Origin: Deltaproteobacteria bacterium
GTDB taxonomy: Bacteria > Myxococcota_A > UBA9042 > PHBI01 > JACKFB01
Length of the DNA: 64,000 nucleotides
NCBI GenBank assembly: GCA_020632695.1
Contig: JACKFB010000002.1
Coordinates: 248,001 to 312,000 of the forward strand
Reading direction: 5' to 3'
Shown: in pieces, positions 55,865-64,000 of the stretch
Position numbering within the stretch: the stretch's first letter is position 1
Layout of the letters: each line of letters begins with the position of its first letter
Notes under the pieces: model-generated
Told to the model about the DNA's origin: nothing
Databases searched by the model: none
Seen by the model: the letters and a program-made list of their open reading frames with translations, nothing else
Made by a program: the position numbers and the translations under genes

Positions 55865-57051
55865 GAGGCGCGCTCGCGCAGGGCCGCGAGACCCGGACCG
55901 AGGCGCTGCAGCTCGCGGTCCAGCACGGCCAGCCCCGCCGACGCCCGCGCGCCGGGGACCTCGACGCTCTCCTCCAGATAGAAGGTCAGGTCCTCCAGCA
56001 GGAAGGCCGCCACCGTGGCGCGGCGCCAGCGGATGTCGGCGGCCTCGGGGCCCAGCCCGGCGACGGTACGGCGCCCGGAGACGAACTCGGTGACCCGCCG
56101 CGCCAGGCCGCGGGCCGAGCGGCTGCCCAGGCCCAGGACCAGCGCGTCGTAGGCCCGGAGCCGCGTACCGGCGTGCTCCCAGTCGATGAGCAGCACCTCG
56201 CCCGGGCCGGCGGTGACGAAGATGTTGCCCGGCTGGAGGTCGCCGTGGCTGAGCGCGACCTCGAGACTGCTCGCCAGGGCGGCGACGTCGGCCAGGGGCG
56301 CAGCGAAGGCGGCGGGCAGCGCGGCGTCGGCGCCGTAGCGGGTCGCCACCTCGGCGTGGGCCAGGGCGACGCGGGCCAGCAGCGACTCCAGGTGGGCGCT
56401 GGCGTCGACCTCCCGCGCCGAGGGCGCCACGTGCCGGCCCAACGCGTCGAGCGCCCGCTGCACCAGCGGCGCCGCGTCCACCCAGGGCGGCAGCCGCGGC
56501 ACCACGCAGCCCTGGAGCAGCGGCTCCTCGAACCACGACAGATCGGGCGCCAGCGCGGTGATCGGCGGGAAGGGCCCCTCGGCCGGGCGCCCGCGCATCG
56601 CCACCTCGGTCTCCATCACCCGCGCCGGGAAGCCGTCCTTGAGCAGGACCCGGCACACGCCGCGCTCGAAGTCGAAGAGGCGGACCCGGCGGTTTCCGGG
56701 CACTACGACCAGGGCGTCGGCCGCGGGCAGCGGCGGGTCCACCGTGAAGCCGGGGCGGCCGAAGAGCCGCAGGCCAGGGCCGCTGGCCAGGGCGGTGCCC
56801 AGGGCGAACTGGGCCGGGATGCGACGGCGCACCGGTGTCCAGCGGAAGTCGTCGCGCAGGTGCCGGCGGGCGGCGGCGCAGATCCCCCGCGTGTAGAAGG
56901 CCGAGAGCGTCGGCTGCACCAGCCACCGCTGGCCGGATCCGCCCGCGGTGACGGTCACCGGCTGGCCCAGGCGCTCGGAGAAGTCCCGCGCCAGCGTGCG
57001 CTGGAGGATCGCGTCCAGGTCCTCGCGGGCGCGCAGCTCGGACAGGCGCAT
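55861..57051 (-). CDS. Aminoglycoside-phosphotransferase-fold kinase in glycan cluster
   Basis: A 396-residue protein. The APH/choline-kinase catalytic loop is LSHGDLQPGNIFV near residue 265 and the metal-binding DFG equivalent is VLLIDWEHAG. The N-terminal 180 residues (QRWLVQPTLSAFYTRG, PGNRRVRLFDFERGVCRVLL) form an atypical nucleotide lobe. Such kinases in polysaccharide loci may phosphorylate a sugar or lipid intermediate. It starts at ATG 57051, 3 nt after the dTMP-kinase-like gene. Confidence 0.82.
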   Translation of the reverse strand: MRLSELRAREDLDAILQRTLARDFSERLGQPVTVTAGGSGQRWLVQPTLSAFYTRGICAAARRHLRDDFRWTPVRRRIPAQFALGTALASGPGLRLFGRPGFTVDPPLPAADALVVVPGNRRVRLFDFERGVCRVLLKDGFPARVMETEVAMRGRPAEGPFPPITALAPDLSWFEEPLLQGCVVPRLPPWVDAAPLVQRALDALGRHVAPSAREVDASAHLESLLARVALAHAEVATRYGADAALPAAFAAPLADVAALASSLEVALSHGDLQPGNIFVTAGPGEVLLIDWEHAGTRLRAYDALVLGLGSRSARGLARRVTEFVSGRRTVAGLGPEAADIRWRRATVAAFLLEDLTFYLEESVEVPGARASAGLAVLDRELQRLGPGLAALRERAS

Positions 57052-57054
57052 CGC

Positions 57055-57726
57055 TCAGGCCTCCCCGGGCTCGGCCCGGAGCGGCGCTGGCAGGAGCGCG
57101 CGGATGCGCTCGAACACCACCTCGGGCGGGCCGCTGGCGTCGACCACCGTGAAGCGGCCGGTGGCCGCCAGCGCCTCGTAGGCGGCGTGGCGGCGCTCGC
57201 GCATCTCGGGCGGGTCGGGGAAGGGCTCGGCCTTCCGGGCGACGCGGGCCTGGACCTCCGCGCGGTCCAGCATCAGCAGGATGGAGAGGTCGGGCCGCGG
57301 GCTCAGCGCTCGGAGCGCGCGGGTGGCCGGCCAGCGCTCGGTGCGCAGGTCGGAGAAGCGCAGCCGCAGGTCGAGCAGGCCGTCGTCCACGTAGCGATCG
57401 CAGATCACCGCCCGGCCGGCGAGCGAGCGGGCGCGCACCACGGCGGCGTAGTGGACCAGGCTGTCCAGCAGCGCGAGGGCGGCCCAGCCGCGACGCACGT
57501 GAGGCTTGCTGAAGGCGCGCTCGCGGGCGGCGCTGGGGCCCGGCGTGGGCAAGGCGCCGGGGCGCAGGCGGCGCAGGGTGGCCCGGGCCAGGTCCAGGGC
57601 CGGCGAGTAGCCGGGGCGGTGCCAGAGGACCTCGGGGCGGGCGCCGTGCGCGCGCAGCCAGGACTCGAGCCGCGCGATCTGCGTGCTCTTGCCCGCGCCG
57701 TCCACGCCGGATACCGCGATGATCAC
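57055..57726 (-). CDS. Thymidylate-kinase-like P-loop kinase
   Basis: A 223-residue protein from GTG 57726, overlapping the GT2 TGA. The P-loop is AVSGVDGAGKSTQIARLE; the LID/DRY-type segment is AVICDRYVDDGLLDLRLRFS; the base-recognition strand is LSILLMLDRAEVQARVARK. It is close to dTMP kinase in size and motifs, but the placement in a glycan cluster and the APH neighbour favour a specialised kinase for a glycan or lipid precursor. A second-copy tmk remains possible. Confidence 0.8.
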   Translation of the reverse strand: MIIAVSGVDGAGKSTQIARLESWLRAHGARPEVLWHRPGYSPALDLARATLRRLRPGALPTPGPSAARERAFSKPHVRRGWAALALLDSLVHYAAVVRARSLAGRAVICDRYVDDGLLDLRLRFSDLRTERWPATRALRALSPRPDLSILLMLDRAEVQARVARKAEPFPDPPEMRERRHAAYEALAATGRFTVVDASGPPEVVFERIRALLPAPLRAEPGEA

Positions 57727-58667
57727 GGGGCCTCGGGGTCGCGGGACGAACGGCGCAGGCCGAGGATTCGCGCGGAGTTGAGGCCCAGGATGAAGGCGTA
57801 GCTGGGCAGCAGCGCCCAGGCCGGCGCGTGGCGGCGCAGGAGCTCCCACCACACCCGGGCCGCGTCGCCGTGCCGTTGCTCGCGCAGGTAGCGGCGCAGC
57901 TTCTTCGAGCGGGCGCGCAGCCCGCCGCTGCCGGGCGCCATGCCCGAGGTCGACGTCGAGAGCAGCACGCGCGCCGCCGGCACCACCCGGATCCCGACGC
58001 CGGCGCGGCGCAGGCGCATCGAGAAGTCCACGTCGGCGCCGTAGTGCGGGAAGGTGCCCTCGTCGAAGAGGCCGTGCTGCCGGAACACGCGGGCCGGCAC
58101 GAGCACGGCGCGGCCGTGGGCCTCGTCGGTGGCGTAGGGCGCCTCGGGCAGCGCGTCGGCGGGCGTGCCGGCCGGGTACAGGTAGCGGCTGGCCAGCACC
58201 GGCAGGCCGGGCACCAGCGGCCCGAAGCGCGAGCCGGCCCACCACACGCGCGAGGGGCGGTCCAGGTCCAGCACCAGCGAGGCCATCACGCAGCCCGGCT
58301 CGCGCTCGGCCGCCTCGACCAGGGCCTCCACGGCGCCGGGGAGCACGACCACGTCGGGGTTGAGCAGCAGCACGTCGTCGCAGCCGGCGAGCAGGCAGGC
58401 CTCGATGGCCCGGTTGGTGCCGCCGGTCCACCACTGGTTGCCGTCGCCGGCCACCCGGATCACCTCGGGGAACTCGCGCGCCAGCAGCTCGGCGGTGCCG
58501 TCGGTAGAGCCGTCGTCCAGCACGCAGGCGACGCTCCACTGGCCAGCCCCCGCGCGCAGGCAGCGCTCGAGCACGTCACGGCCGTTGTGCACCGCGATGG
58601 CCGCCCCGACCTTCCGCCCTCGAATCCGGCCCTCCGCTCGGGCGCTGGTCGCACGCGTCACGCTCAC
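57723..58667 (-). CDS. GT2-family glycosyltransferase
   Basis: A 314-residue protein taken from GTG 58667 (VSVTRATSARAEGRIRG); the upstream extension to 58778 looks non-coding. The GT-A fold shows VGAAIAVHNGRDVLERCL, CVLDDGSTDGTAELL, NQWWTGGTNRAIEACLL and the DXD-like LLLNPDVVVLPGA, with GADVDFSMRLRRAGVGIRVV near the base site. This resembles rhamnosyl- and galactofuranosyl-type GT2 enzymes. It is the first gene of the minus-strand glycan set and is divergent from the BY-kinase gene across 185 bp. Confidence 0.9.
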   Translation of the reverse strand: MSVTRATSARAEGRIRGRKVGAAIAVHNGRDVLERCLRAGAGQWSVACVLDDGSTDGTAELLAREFPEVIRVAGDGNQWWTGGTNRAIEACLLAGCDDVLLLNPDVVVLPGAVEALVEAAEREPGCVMASLVLDLDRPSRVWWAGSRFGPLVPGLPVLASRYLYPAGTPADALPEAPYATDEAHGRAVLVPARVFRQHGLFDEGTFPHYGADVDFSMRLRRAGVGIRVVPAARVLLSTSTSGMAPGSGGLRARSKKLRRYLREQRHGDAARVWWELLRRHAPAWALLPSYAFILGLNSARILGLRRSSRDPEAP

Positions 58668-58852
58668 CCCGTCCTGTGGCTCGCCGCTCCGCTCCCCGGA
58701 ATACCGCACCCGGGCGGGGCTCGGGAAGAATGCGACGAAACCATGATCTTTCTTGGCCCGTCGTGGCAACCAAGCCAAGCTGAAGCCGCGTCGACGTACC
58801 GTCAGGTCGGCACGCTGCCCCGCGCGGGGGGCTTCGATCGCCAGGGGTGCGG

Positions 58853-61153
58853 ATGGGTAGTCAGAAGGAGGTCCGGGCGGCTGCGGAGGCCCGCGGAGGT
58901 GCCGACGCGTGGGCGGCGCTCGACGAGCCTGCGGCCGAGGGCCCGACGGTGCTGGGGCAGCTCGGCTCCATCCTGCAGATCATCCTGCGCCACAAGCTGC
59001 TGATCCTCGGCGTGACGGCCGTGGGGGTGGCGGCCGGCTGGTTCTGGGTGGAGCGCCAGGTGCCGATCTACCGCGCCACCTCGAAGGTGATGATCGACCT
59101 GCGGGCGCCGAAGATCCTGTCGAACGTCAACGAGGTCGTCGAGCTGGGCACGCCGCGCTTCTACGGCACCGACCACCTCTACTTCGAGAGCCAGTACCAG
59201 ATCATCCGCGGGCGCGACGTGGCGGAGAAGGTGCTGGACAAGCTGCAGCTCTGGCAGAGCGAGCATCTGCTGGGCCTGGACGCGGCGTCCAACGACATGA
59301 GCGGCGAGGAGAAGCGCCAGGCGCTGGCCGAGGCGAACCTGGCCGAGGTGCTCTCGGAGCGCATCGAGGTGGCGCCGGTCAAGAACTCGATGATGGTGGC
59401 CATCCACTTCGAGGACCCCGACCCCAAGTTCGCCATCGAGGTCGTGAACGCGGTGGCCGAGGCCTACAAGGACCAGAACCTGGAGCAGAAGCGCGGCATC
59501 GTGGCCGACGCGACCAAGGAGCTGGGCTCGCTGGTGGACGACTGGGAGGCGCGGCGGCAGGGCGCCGAGGACGCCGTGCGCACCTTCGAGCTGGAGCACA
59601 ACGTCGGGACCATCCCGACGACGAAGAAGGCGATCGACGAGCGGCTGGCGACGCTGGAGCAGCAGCTCACGGCGGCGCGGGTGGAGCGCATCCGGCTCGA
59701 GGCGCAGTCGCGCTCGCTGGAGAAGTTCCGCGGCACCAAGGACGTGAACCTGGTGGACGCGGCGCCGCTGCTCGAGGACGCGGTCATCCGCGAGCTGAAG
59801 CAGCAGATCGCCGAGCACGAGGCGAAGCTGGCCGGGCTCGAGGGGCGCTACCTGGAGCAGCACCCCGAGGTCATCGGCGAGAAGGCGCACATCGCCGCGC
59901 TGCGGCGCTCGGTGCGGGCCGAGATCCACAACGTCGCCAAGAGCGTGCAGCGCGAGCTGCGGCGCGTCACCGACGTCGAGGGCGGGCTGCAGGCCGAGGT
60001 CGAGAAGGCGCGCGAGGAGGAGCGGAAGATCGCCGACATCGAGCGCGACTACGCGCGGCTGGTCGAGGTGCAGGGCCGCTTCGCGACCCAGGCCGAGTCG
60101 GTGAAGAACCGGCACATCGAGACGATGATGTCGGCCCAGGTCGAGACCAACAACATCCGCGTGCTGGACCGCGCCACCAGCGCCATCCAGGTGCGGCCGC
60201 GCAAGGCCATGGCGATGGCCGTCGCGCTCCTGCTGGCGATGGCGCTGGCCTTCGCGCTGGCCTTCGCGCTCGAGTTCGCCGACTCCACCATCAAGGACTG
60301 GCACGACCTCTCCGAGCGCCTGGGGCACAAGGTGCTCGGCGTGCTGCCGGTCATCGGCGACGACGAGGCGCCCCCGCGCAAGCCGGGCGCGGCGCCCGAC
60401 GGGTCGGAGAGCTCGCGGGACTTCTTCATCCACGACAACCCGCGCTCGCAGGTGGCCGAGGCCTTCCGCGCGCTGCGCACGAACCTGCTCTTCATGTCCA
60501 CCGCCACCCCCATCAAGAGCCTGCTGATCACGTCGGCGGACCCCTCGGAGGGCAAGAGCACCATCGCCATCTCGACGGCGATCTCGATGGCGATGAGCGG
60601 CAGCCGCGTGCTGCTGGTCGAGGCCGACATGCGGCGCCCCCGCTTCGCGCTGTCCCTGGGACTGGACAGCACCCGCGGGCTCACCGCGTGCCTGGCCGGC
60701 AACGACCCGGTGACCCGCCACACGCAGACCACGGCCATCCCCGGCTTCGAGGTGCTGGTGTGCGGGCCCATCCCGCCGAACCCGGCGGAGCTCTTGCACA
60801 CCAAGCGCTTCGCCGAGGTGAAGGCCGAGATGGAGGCCGAGTTCGACCTGGTGATCTTCGACTCGCCCCCGGTCAACGCCGTGGCCGACGCGCTGGTGCT
60901 GGGCAGCCAGGTGGACGGGTGCCTGGTGGTGGTGCGGGCGGCGCGGACCACCCGCCACGCGCTGCGCCACGCGGTGCGCCAGCTCCGCGGCGTCGACATC
61001 TACGTGCTGGGCACGGTGCTCAACCACCGTGAGACCCCGCGCATGCGCTACTACGGCACGCGCTACGGCTACGGCGCCGGCTACGGCTACGGCTACGGCT
61101 ACGGCTACGCGCAACCCTACGGGGGCAAGCCGGAGGGAGAGGGCAGCTCGTGA
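58853..61153 (+). CDS. Wzz-BY-kinase fusion (polysaccharide copolymerase/tyrosine autokinase)
   Basis: A 766-residue protein. TM1 is at about 45-65 (KLLILGVTAVGVAAGWFWV), then a Wzz chain-length domain, a long periplasmic coiled coil (about 200-420) and TM2 near 445-470 (AMAVALLLAMALAFALAFA). The cytoplasmic BY-kinase has Walker A SADPSEGKST (K568), Walker A' VLLVEADMRRP (Glu where Asp is usual) and Walker B DLVIFDSPPV. The tail is an unusual tyrosine cluster (YYGTRYGYGAGYGYGYGYGY), the site of autophosphorylation. It controls polymer length and export. ATG 58853 follows an AGGGG site; GTG 58847 is an alternative. Confidence 0.95.
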   Translation: MGSQKEVRAAAEARGGADAWAALDEPAAEGPTVLGQLGSILQIILRHKLLILGVTAVGVAAGWFWVERQVPIYRATSKVMIDLRAPKILSNVNEVVELGTPRFYGTDHLYFESQYQIIRGRDVAEKVLDKLQLWQSEHLLGLDAASNDMSGEEKRQALAEANLAEVLSERIEVAPVKNSMMVAIHFEDPDPKFAIEVVNAVAEAYKDQNLEQKRGIVADATKELGSLVDDWEARRQGAEDAVRTFELEHNVGTIPTTKKAIDERLATLEQQLTAARVERIRLEAQSRSLEKFRGTKDVNLVDAAPLLEDAVIRELKQQIAEHEAKLAGLEGRYLEQHPEVIGEKAHIAALRRSVRAEIHNVAKSVQRELRRVTDVEGGLQAEVEKAREEERKIADIERDYARLVEVQGRFATQAESVKNRHIETMMSAQVETNNIRVLDRATSAIQVRPRKAMAMAVALLLAMALAFALAFALEFADSTIKDWHDLSERLGHKVLGVLPVIGDDEAPPRKPGAAPDGSESSRDFFIHDNPRSQVAEAFRALRTNLLFMSTATPIKSLLITSADPSEGKSTIAISTAISMAMSGSRVLLVEADMRRPRFALSLGLDSTRGLTACLAGNDPVTRHTQTTAIPGFEVLVCGPIPPNPAELLHTKRFAEVKAEMEAEFDLVIFDSPPVNAVADALVLGSQVDGCLVVVRAARTTRHALRHAVRQLRGVDIYVLGTVLNHRETPRMRYYGTRYGYGAGYGYGYGYGYAQPYGGKPEGEGSS

Positions 61154-63675
61154 GATCGAGCGGCGCGGAGGGCGAGGCGCGCCACCCCTGGCTCGCGCGC
61201 CTCGATCCGGCCCACGGCGCCGCGCTGGTGTGCGCGGCCCTGGCGCTGGCGCCGCTGGCCATCGGCGGCGTCCACCTCCCCACCCGCGTCGCGCTGGCCG
61301 TGCTGTGCCTCACCGGCCTGCTGCTGACCGTGCTCGGCCAGCACCGCCGCCCCCGCAGCCTGCACCTGGGCCTGGGCGGACTGGCGCTCAGCGCCCTGCT
61401 CATCTGGACCTTCCTGCAGTGGGTGCCGCTGCCCGCCTTCCTGGTGGGCCTCATCTCGCCCGACGCGGCCCGCGCGCGCATCGCCGCCGCCGCCGCGCTG
61501 GGCGTCGACCCCCCGTCCTGGCACCCGCTGAGCCTCGACGGCCCGCGCACCGCGGCCGCCTTCGTCTCGCTGCTCGCCGTGTGGGCGGGCTACCTCACCG
61601 CGGCCAACCAGCGCCGCCAGAGCGAGCGCCGCGAGCTCATCCCGCTGGCGGTCATCGGCGCCGCGCTGGCCGTCGCCGTCGTCTCGCTGGTGCAGACCCT
61701 GCTCGGCGCGTCGGCCATCTACGGCGTCTACCAGGCCTCGGTGGACCTCTCCCGCGAGCACTTCCTCACCCCCTTCGTGAACCCGAACCACGCCGCCGGC
61801 CTCTTCCTGCTGGGCTCCACCTGCGCCTTCGGCGTGTGGCTCGAGGCCCGCTCCGAGCGCCGGGCCGGCCTGTGGCTGGCCGCCTCCATGGTCCTGGCGC
61901 TGGCGGTCGCGGCCACCGGCTCCCGCGCCGCGCTGCTGCTGACGCCGGTCACGCTGGGGATCATCGGCGCCATCGCCGCCCGCCGCTTCACCGAGCCGTC
62001 GGAGCGCGCCCGCGTCGTGCGCGTCCTGGTCGGCGGCGCCTGCCTCGCCGTGGTCATCCTGGCCGTCGCCACGCCGCGCGAGTGGCTGCACGAGCTGGCC
62101 TTCCTCGGCGACGGCGACACGCTGCGCGACGTGCTGGGCGGCTTCTACCGGCAGTGGTCCATCGGGCTCGACGTGGCGCTGGGGCACCCGATCGCCGGCG
62201 TGGGCCACGGCGCCTTCGAGGTGGCCTCCCCCGCGGTGACACCCGCCTGGCGCGACGGCTTCGTCAGCCACGCCCACAACGCGGTCATCGAGGCCGCCGC
62301 CGACTGGGGATTTCCGGTGACGGTGCTGGTGGGCGCGGCGCTCTCGGCCGGGCTGGTCCAGGCGCTGCGAGGGCGCAAGACGCACCTGCACCACATCGCC
62401 GCCGGCGCCGGCCTGGTCGCCGTCTTCGTCCAGAACCAGGTCGACTTCTCGCTGCTGCTCCCGGGGGTGGCGCTGCCCGCCGCCGCCCTCTTCGGCTGGG
62501 TGAGCGCCCCCGCGACCTCGCGCGGCGAGCGCAGCCGCCGCCGCATCCTGGGCGCCCGGGTGCGCCTGCCGCTCACGGCCCTGGCCACCGCCGCCGCGGC
62601 CCTGGCCCTGACCTCGTATCACGCCGCGCGCCAGTCGCCGCAGGCCCTGGAGGCCTCCGCCCGCGCCGCGCTGGAGGACGCCAAGCCGGGCCGCGTCGAC
62701 CTGGAGGGCATGCTGATCGAGCACCCCGACGACTTCCTCCTCTGGAGCCTCGGCGCCGCCCTGGCCCACGCCAGCGACGACGGCGAGACCTCCCTGCGCC
62801 TGGCCGACCGGGCCGTGGCCCTGGCCCCGAACGAACCCAGCGCGCTGCGGCGGCGCGCCGAGGTGGCCATCCTGCTCGGCCGCGACGCCGACGCCCTGCC
62901 CTTCCTCGACCACCTGGCCACCCTGGGCCCGGCGCAGCGCCGCGAGGCGACCCGCGTCGTGCTCGGCCACCGCGAGCGCAAGGACCTGCTCGAGGGCTTC
63001 CTGCTGCTGCACGAGGACAACGTCATCAGCGTCTGCGCCCAGCTCACCCAGGACGGCCACGCCGACACGGCCATCGCCCTGGCCCAGTGGGCGCGCCGAC
63101 GCTACCCCGAGGCGGCCGAGCTGCGCGCCCAGCTCGCCTCGCTCCTGCTCAACTACCAGCCGGAGGACACCCGCGCCCTCGACGACCTCTCGGTCGAGCT
63201 GCTCGCCAAGGGCGCCGAGGCCGAGGATCCCGAGCTGGCGACCCGCTTCAAGCGCGACGGCTACCTGCTGCAGGGCTTCCTGCTGGTGCGCACCGATCGG
63301 CTGGACGAGGCATGGCACATGTTCGAGGAGTCCGCCCTGCTGATTCCCCACGACGCGGTGCGGCCGCGCCTCGAGCAGGGCGAGATCCTGGTGCGCCGCG
63401 GCGACGCCGAGGGGCTGGAGAGGCTTCTGGCGCGCGTCGAGCCGCAGCTCGACGGGGCGGCCTTCAACCGCGCCAGCTTCCAGCGCCTCAAGAGCCACCT
63501 GGCCGAGCTCGAGGGCGACGACCGGCAGGCGATCCGCGAGCTCCAGCGCGCGCTGCTCTTCGCCCCGTCGAACAAGGCGATCCGCGCCCGGCTGGCCCGG
63601 CTCTACGAGAAGGTCGGCGACTCCCAGGCGGCCATGGCGACCCTGCAGGGCCCGGCCCCGAAGACGAAGCTGTGA
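61150..63675 (+). CDS. O-antigen ligase/polymerase-like membrane protein with TPR C-terminus
   Basis: An 841-residue protein from GTG 61150, overlapping the BY-kinase TGA. About 470 residues hold roughly 11-12 transmembrane helices, with the Wzy_C landmark FVSHAHNAVIEAAADWGFPV (conserved His and Asn) preceded by GHPIAGVGHGAFE. The C-terminal 330 residues are soluble and TPR-like (TSLRLADRAVALAPNEPSAL, DTAIALAQWARRRYPEAAEL, RQAIRELQRALLFAPSNKAI). Wzy/WaaL-type enzymes polymerise or ligate glycan on the periplasmic side, and the TPR tail may bind partner export proteins. It follows the Wzz/BY-kinase and precedes an exported protein in a TGATG overlap. Confidence 0.9.
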   Translation: MRSSGAEGEARHPWLARLDPAHGAALVCAALALAPLAIGGVHLPTRVALAVLCLTGLLLTVLGQHRRPRSLHLGLGGLALSALLIWTFLQWVPLPAFLVGLISPDAARARIAAAAALGVDPPSWHPLSLDGPRTAAAFVSLLAVWAGYLTAANQRRQSERRELIPLAVIGAALAVAVVSLVQTLLGASAIYGVYQASVDLSREHFLTPFVNPNHAAGLFLLGSTCAFGVWLEARSERRAGLWLAASMVLALAVAATGSRAALLLTPVTLGIIGAIAARRFTEPSERARVVRVLVGGACLAVVILAVATPREWLHELAFLGDGDTLRDVLGGFYRQWSIGLDVALGHPIAGVGHGAFEVASPAVTPAWRDGFVSHAHNAVIEAAADWGFPVTVLVGAALSAGLVQALRGRKTHLHHIAAGAGLVAVFVQNQVDFSLLLPGVALPAAALFGWVSAPATSRGERSRRRILGARVRLPLTALATAAAALALTSYHAARQSPQALEASARAALEDAKPGRVDLEGMLIEHPDDFLLWSLGAALAHASDDGETSLRLADRAVALAPNEPSALRRRAEVAILLGRDADALPFLDHLATLGPAQRREATRVVLGHRERKDLLEGFLLLHEDNVISVCAQLTQDGHADTAIALAQWARRRYPEAAELRAQLASLLLNYQPEDTRALDDLSVELLAKGAEAEDPELATRFKRDGYLLQGFLLVRTDRLDEAWHMFEESALLIPHDAVRPRLEQGEILVRRGDAEGLERLLARVEPQLDGAAFNRASFQRLKSHLAELEGDDRQAIRELQRALLFAPSNKAIRARLARLYEKVGDSQAAMATLQGPAPKTKL

Positions 63676-64000
63676 TGGCGCCCCGCCCCCGCCTGCCCCT
63701 GGCGCGGATCGCGGCCCTGGTCGTCGCGGCCAGCGCCGCCCTGTTCTGGGGAGTGCCTGCGGCCCAGCCCGCCTCGCTCGCCGCCAGCGGCGAGGACGCC
63801 TGGGTGTGGCGCAGCATGACGCTTTGGGCCGACGGCTGCCGCGCGCGCATCCGCCCCCGCACCGACGGCCGGTCGGACGTGCTGCGCCTGGACTTCCAGA
63901 CCCGCGGGCCCATCCGAGGCGATGGCCCCTTCCGCATCCGCTCGCTCAGCGCCAGCCTCTACGCCGGCCTCGAGGATGCCCAGGCCGAGCAGGGCGCCAT
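63675..64000 (+). CDS. Exported protein of the glycan cluster, N-terminal part
   Basis: Only 108 codons are visible. A signal peptide (RIAALVVAASAALFWGVPAA, cleavage around residue 31) is followed by a beta-rich region (WRSMTLWADGCRARIRPRTD, VLRLDFQTRG). ATG 63675 overlaps the ligase TGA (TGATG), so it belongs to the same operon. It continues past the window end. No family recognised. Confidence 0.75.
   Translation, partial: MAPRPRLPLARIAALVVAASAALFWGVPAAQPASLAASGEDAWVWRSMTLWADGCRARIRPRTDGRSDVLRLDFQTRGPIRGDGPFRIRSLSASLYAGLEDAQAEQGA

Noticed and set aside
58800..58830. Sigma-54-like promoter (GGCACG) before the BY-kinase gene
   Set aside because: The -12 GC/TTGC element is not matched at correct spacing and GGCACG is expected by chance in this GC-rich DNA.

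Overview
This is 64 kb of very GC-rich DNA with tightly packed genes, many of them linked by ATGA, GTGA or TGATG stop/start overlaps. The gene content suggests Myxococcota or a related deltaproteobacterial lineage: Ser/Thr kinases with PEGA-like tails, a pseudokinase fused to a winged helix, an FHA sigma-54 activator, a caspase-like protease under an ECF sigma factor, a CpXC protein, many lipoproteins, and a 1,860-residue cysteine-rich lipoprotein. The lineage is an inference from gene content. I saw no rRNA, tRNA or CRISPR array.

Layout. 1-4.0 kb (minus): a partner-switching operon of response regulator-PP2C phosphatase, STAS antagonist, double AAA+ ATPase and a lipoprotein cut by the window edge. 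4.2-13.8 kb (plus): an ECF sigma factor, an anti-sigma-like membrane protein, a secreted caspase-like protein, a small Cys-rich lipoprotein and the giant Cys-rich lipoprotein with four Kazal-like modules. 13.9-21.0 kb: a decayed defence island. It holds MazEF with a tandem operator, the C-terminal remnant of an AAA_13 ATPase fused head-to-head to the C-terminal remnant of a SIR2 gene, an intact HerA helicase, a TIR-kinase-FGE gene broken by an internal deletion, and an HNH (13E12/DUF222) fragment ending at a palindrome. 21.0-29.3 kb (minus): a chain of a metzincin-like lipoprotein, HEAT protein, DapA, DapB, an HExxH membrane protein, a Ser/Thr kinase, an FHA/sigma-54 regulator and a small protein. 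29.9-42.6 kb: housekeeping genes (ffh, typA) among an ATP-grasp protein, a DUF6502-like protein, lipoproteins, a 1,333-residue YD-like repeat lipoprotein and a TerC protein. 42.6-53.4 kb: a FlaA1/WbpM-type dehydratase, a pseudokinase-winged helix protein, a zincin, and a four-gene module with a second AAA+ ATPase of the type found with contractile injection systems. 53.6-64 kb: surface polysaccharide genes. A minus-strand set (GT2, dTMP-kinase-like, phosphotransferase, GT4, DegT aminotransferase) diverges from a plus-strand set (Wzz/BY-kinase, O-antigen ligase-TPR, exported protein).

The most unusual feature is a composite non-coding element present twice (about 29.33-29.94 kb and 44.66-45.26 kb). 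Each copy has a roughly 410-420 bp array of degenerate hexamers, a conserved linker and a roughly 145 bp palindrome. The palindrome centre is identical over 47 bp in the two copies. The outer stems differ in sequence between copies yet stay self-complementary within each copy, which suggests selection on structure. Both copies lie just after the stop codon of a minus-strand gene, in the same orientation.

The second notable observation is the double truncation at about 15.44 kb. A deletion between two divergent defence genes removed the 5' parts of both and left HerA without a complete SIR2 partner.
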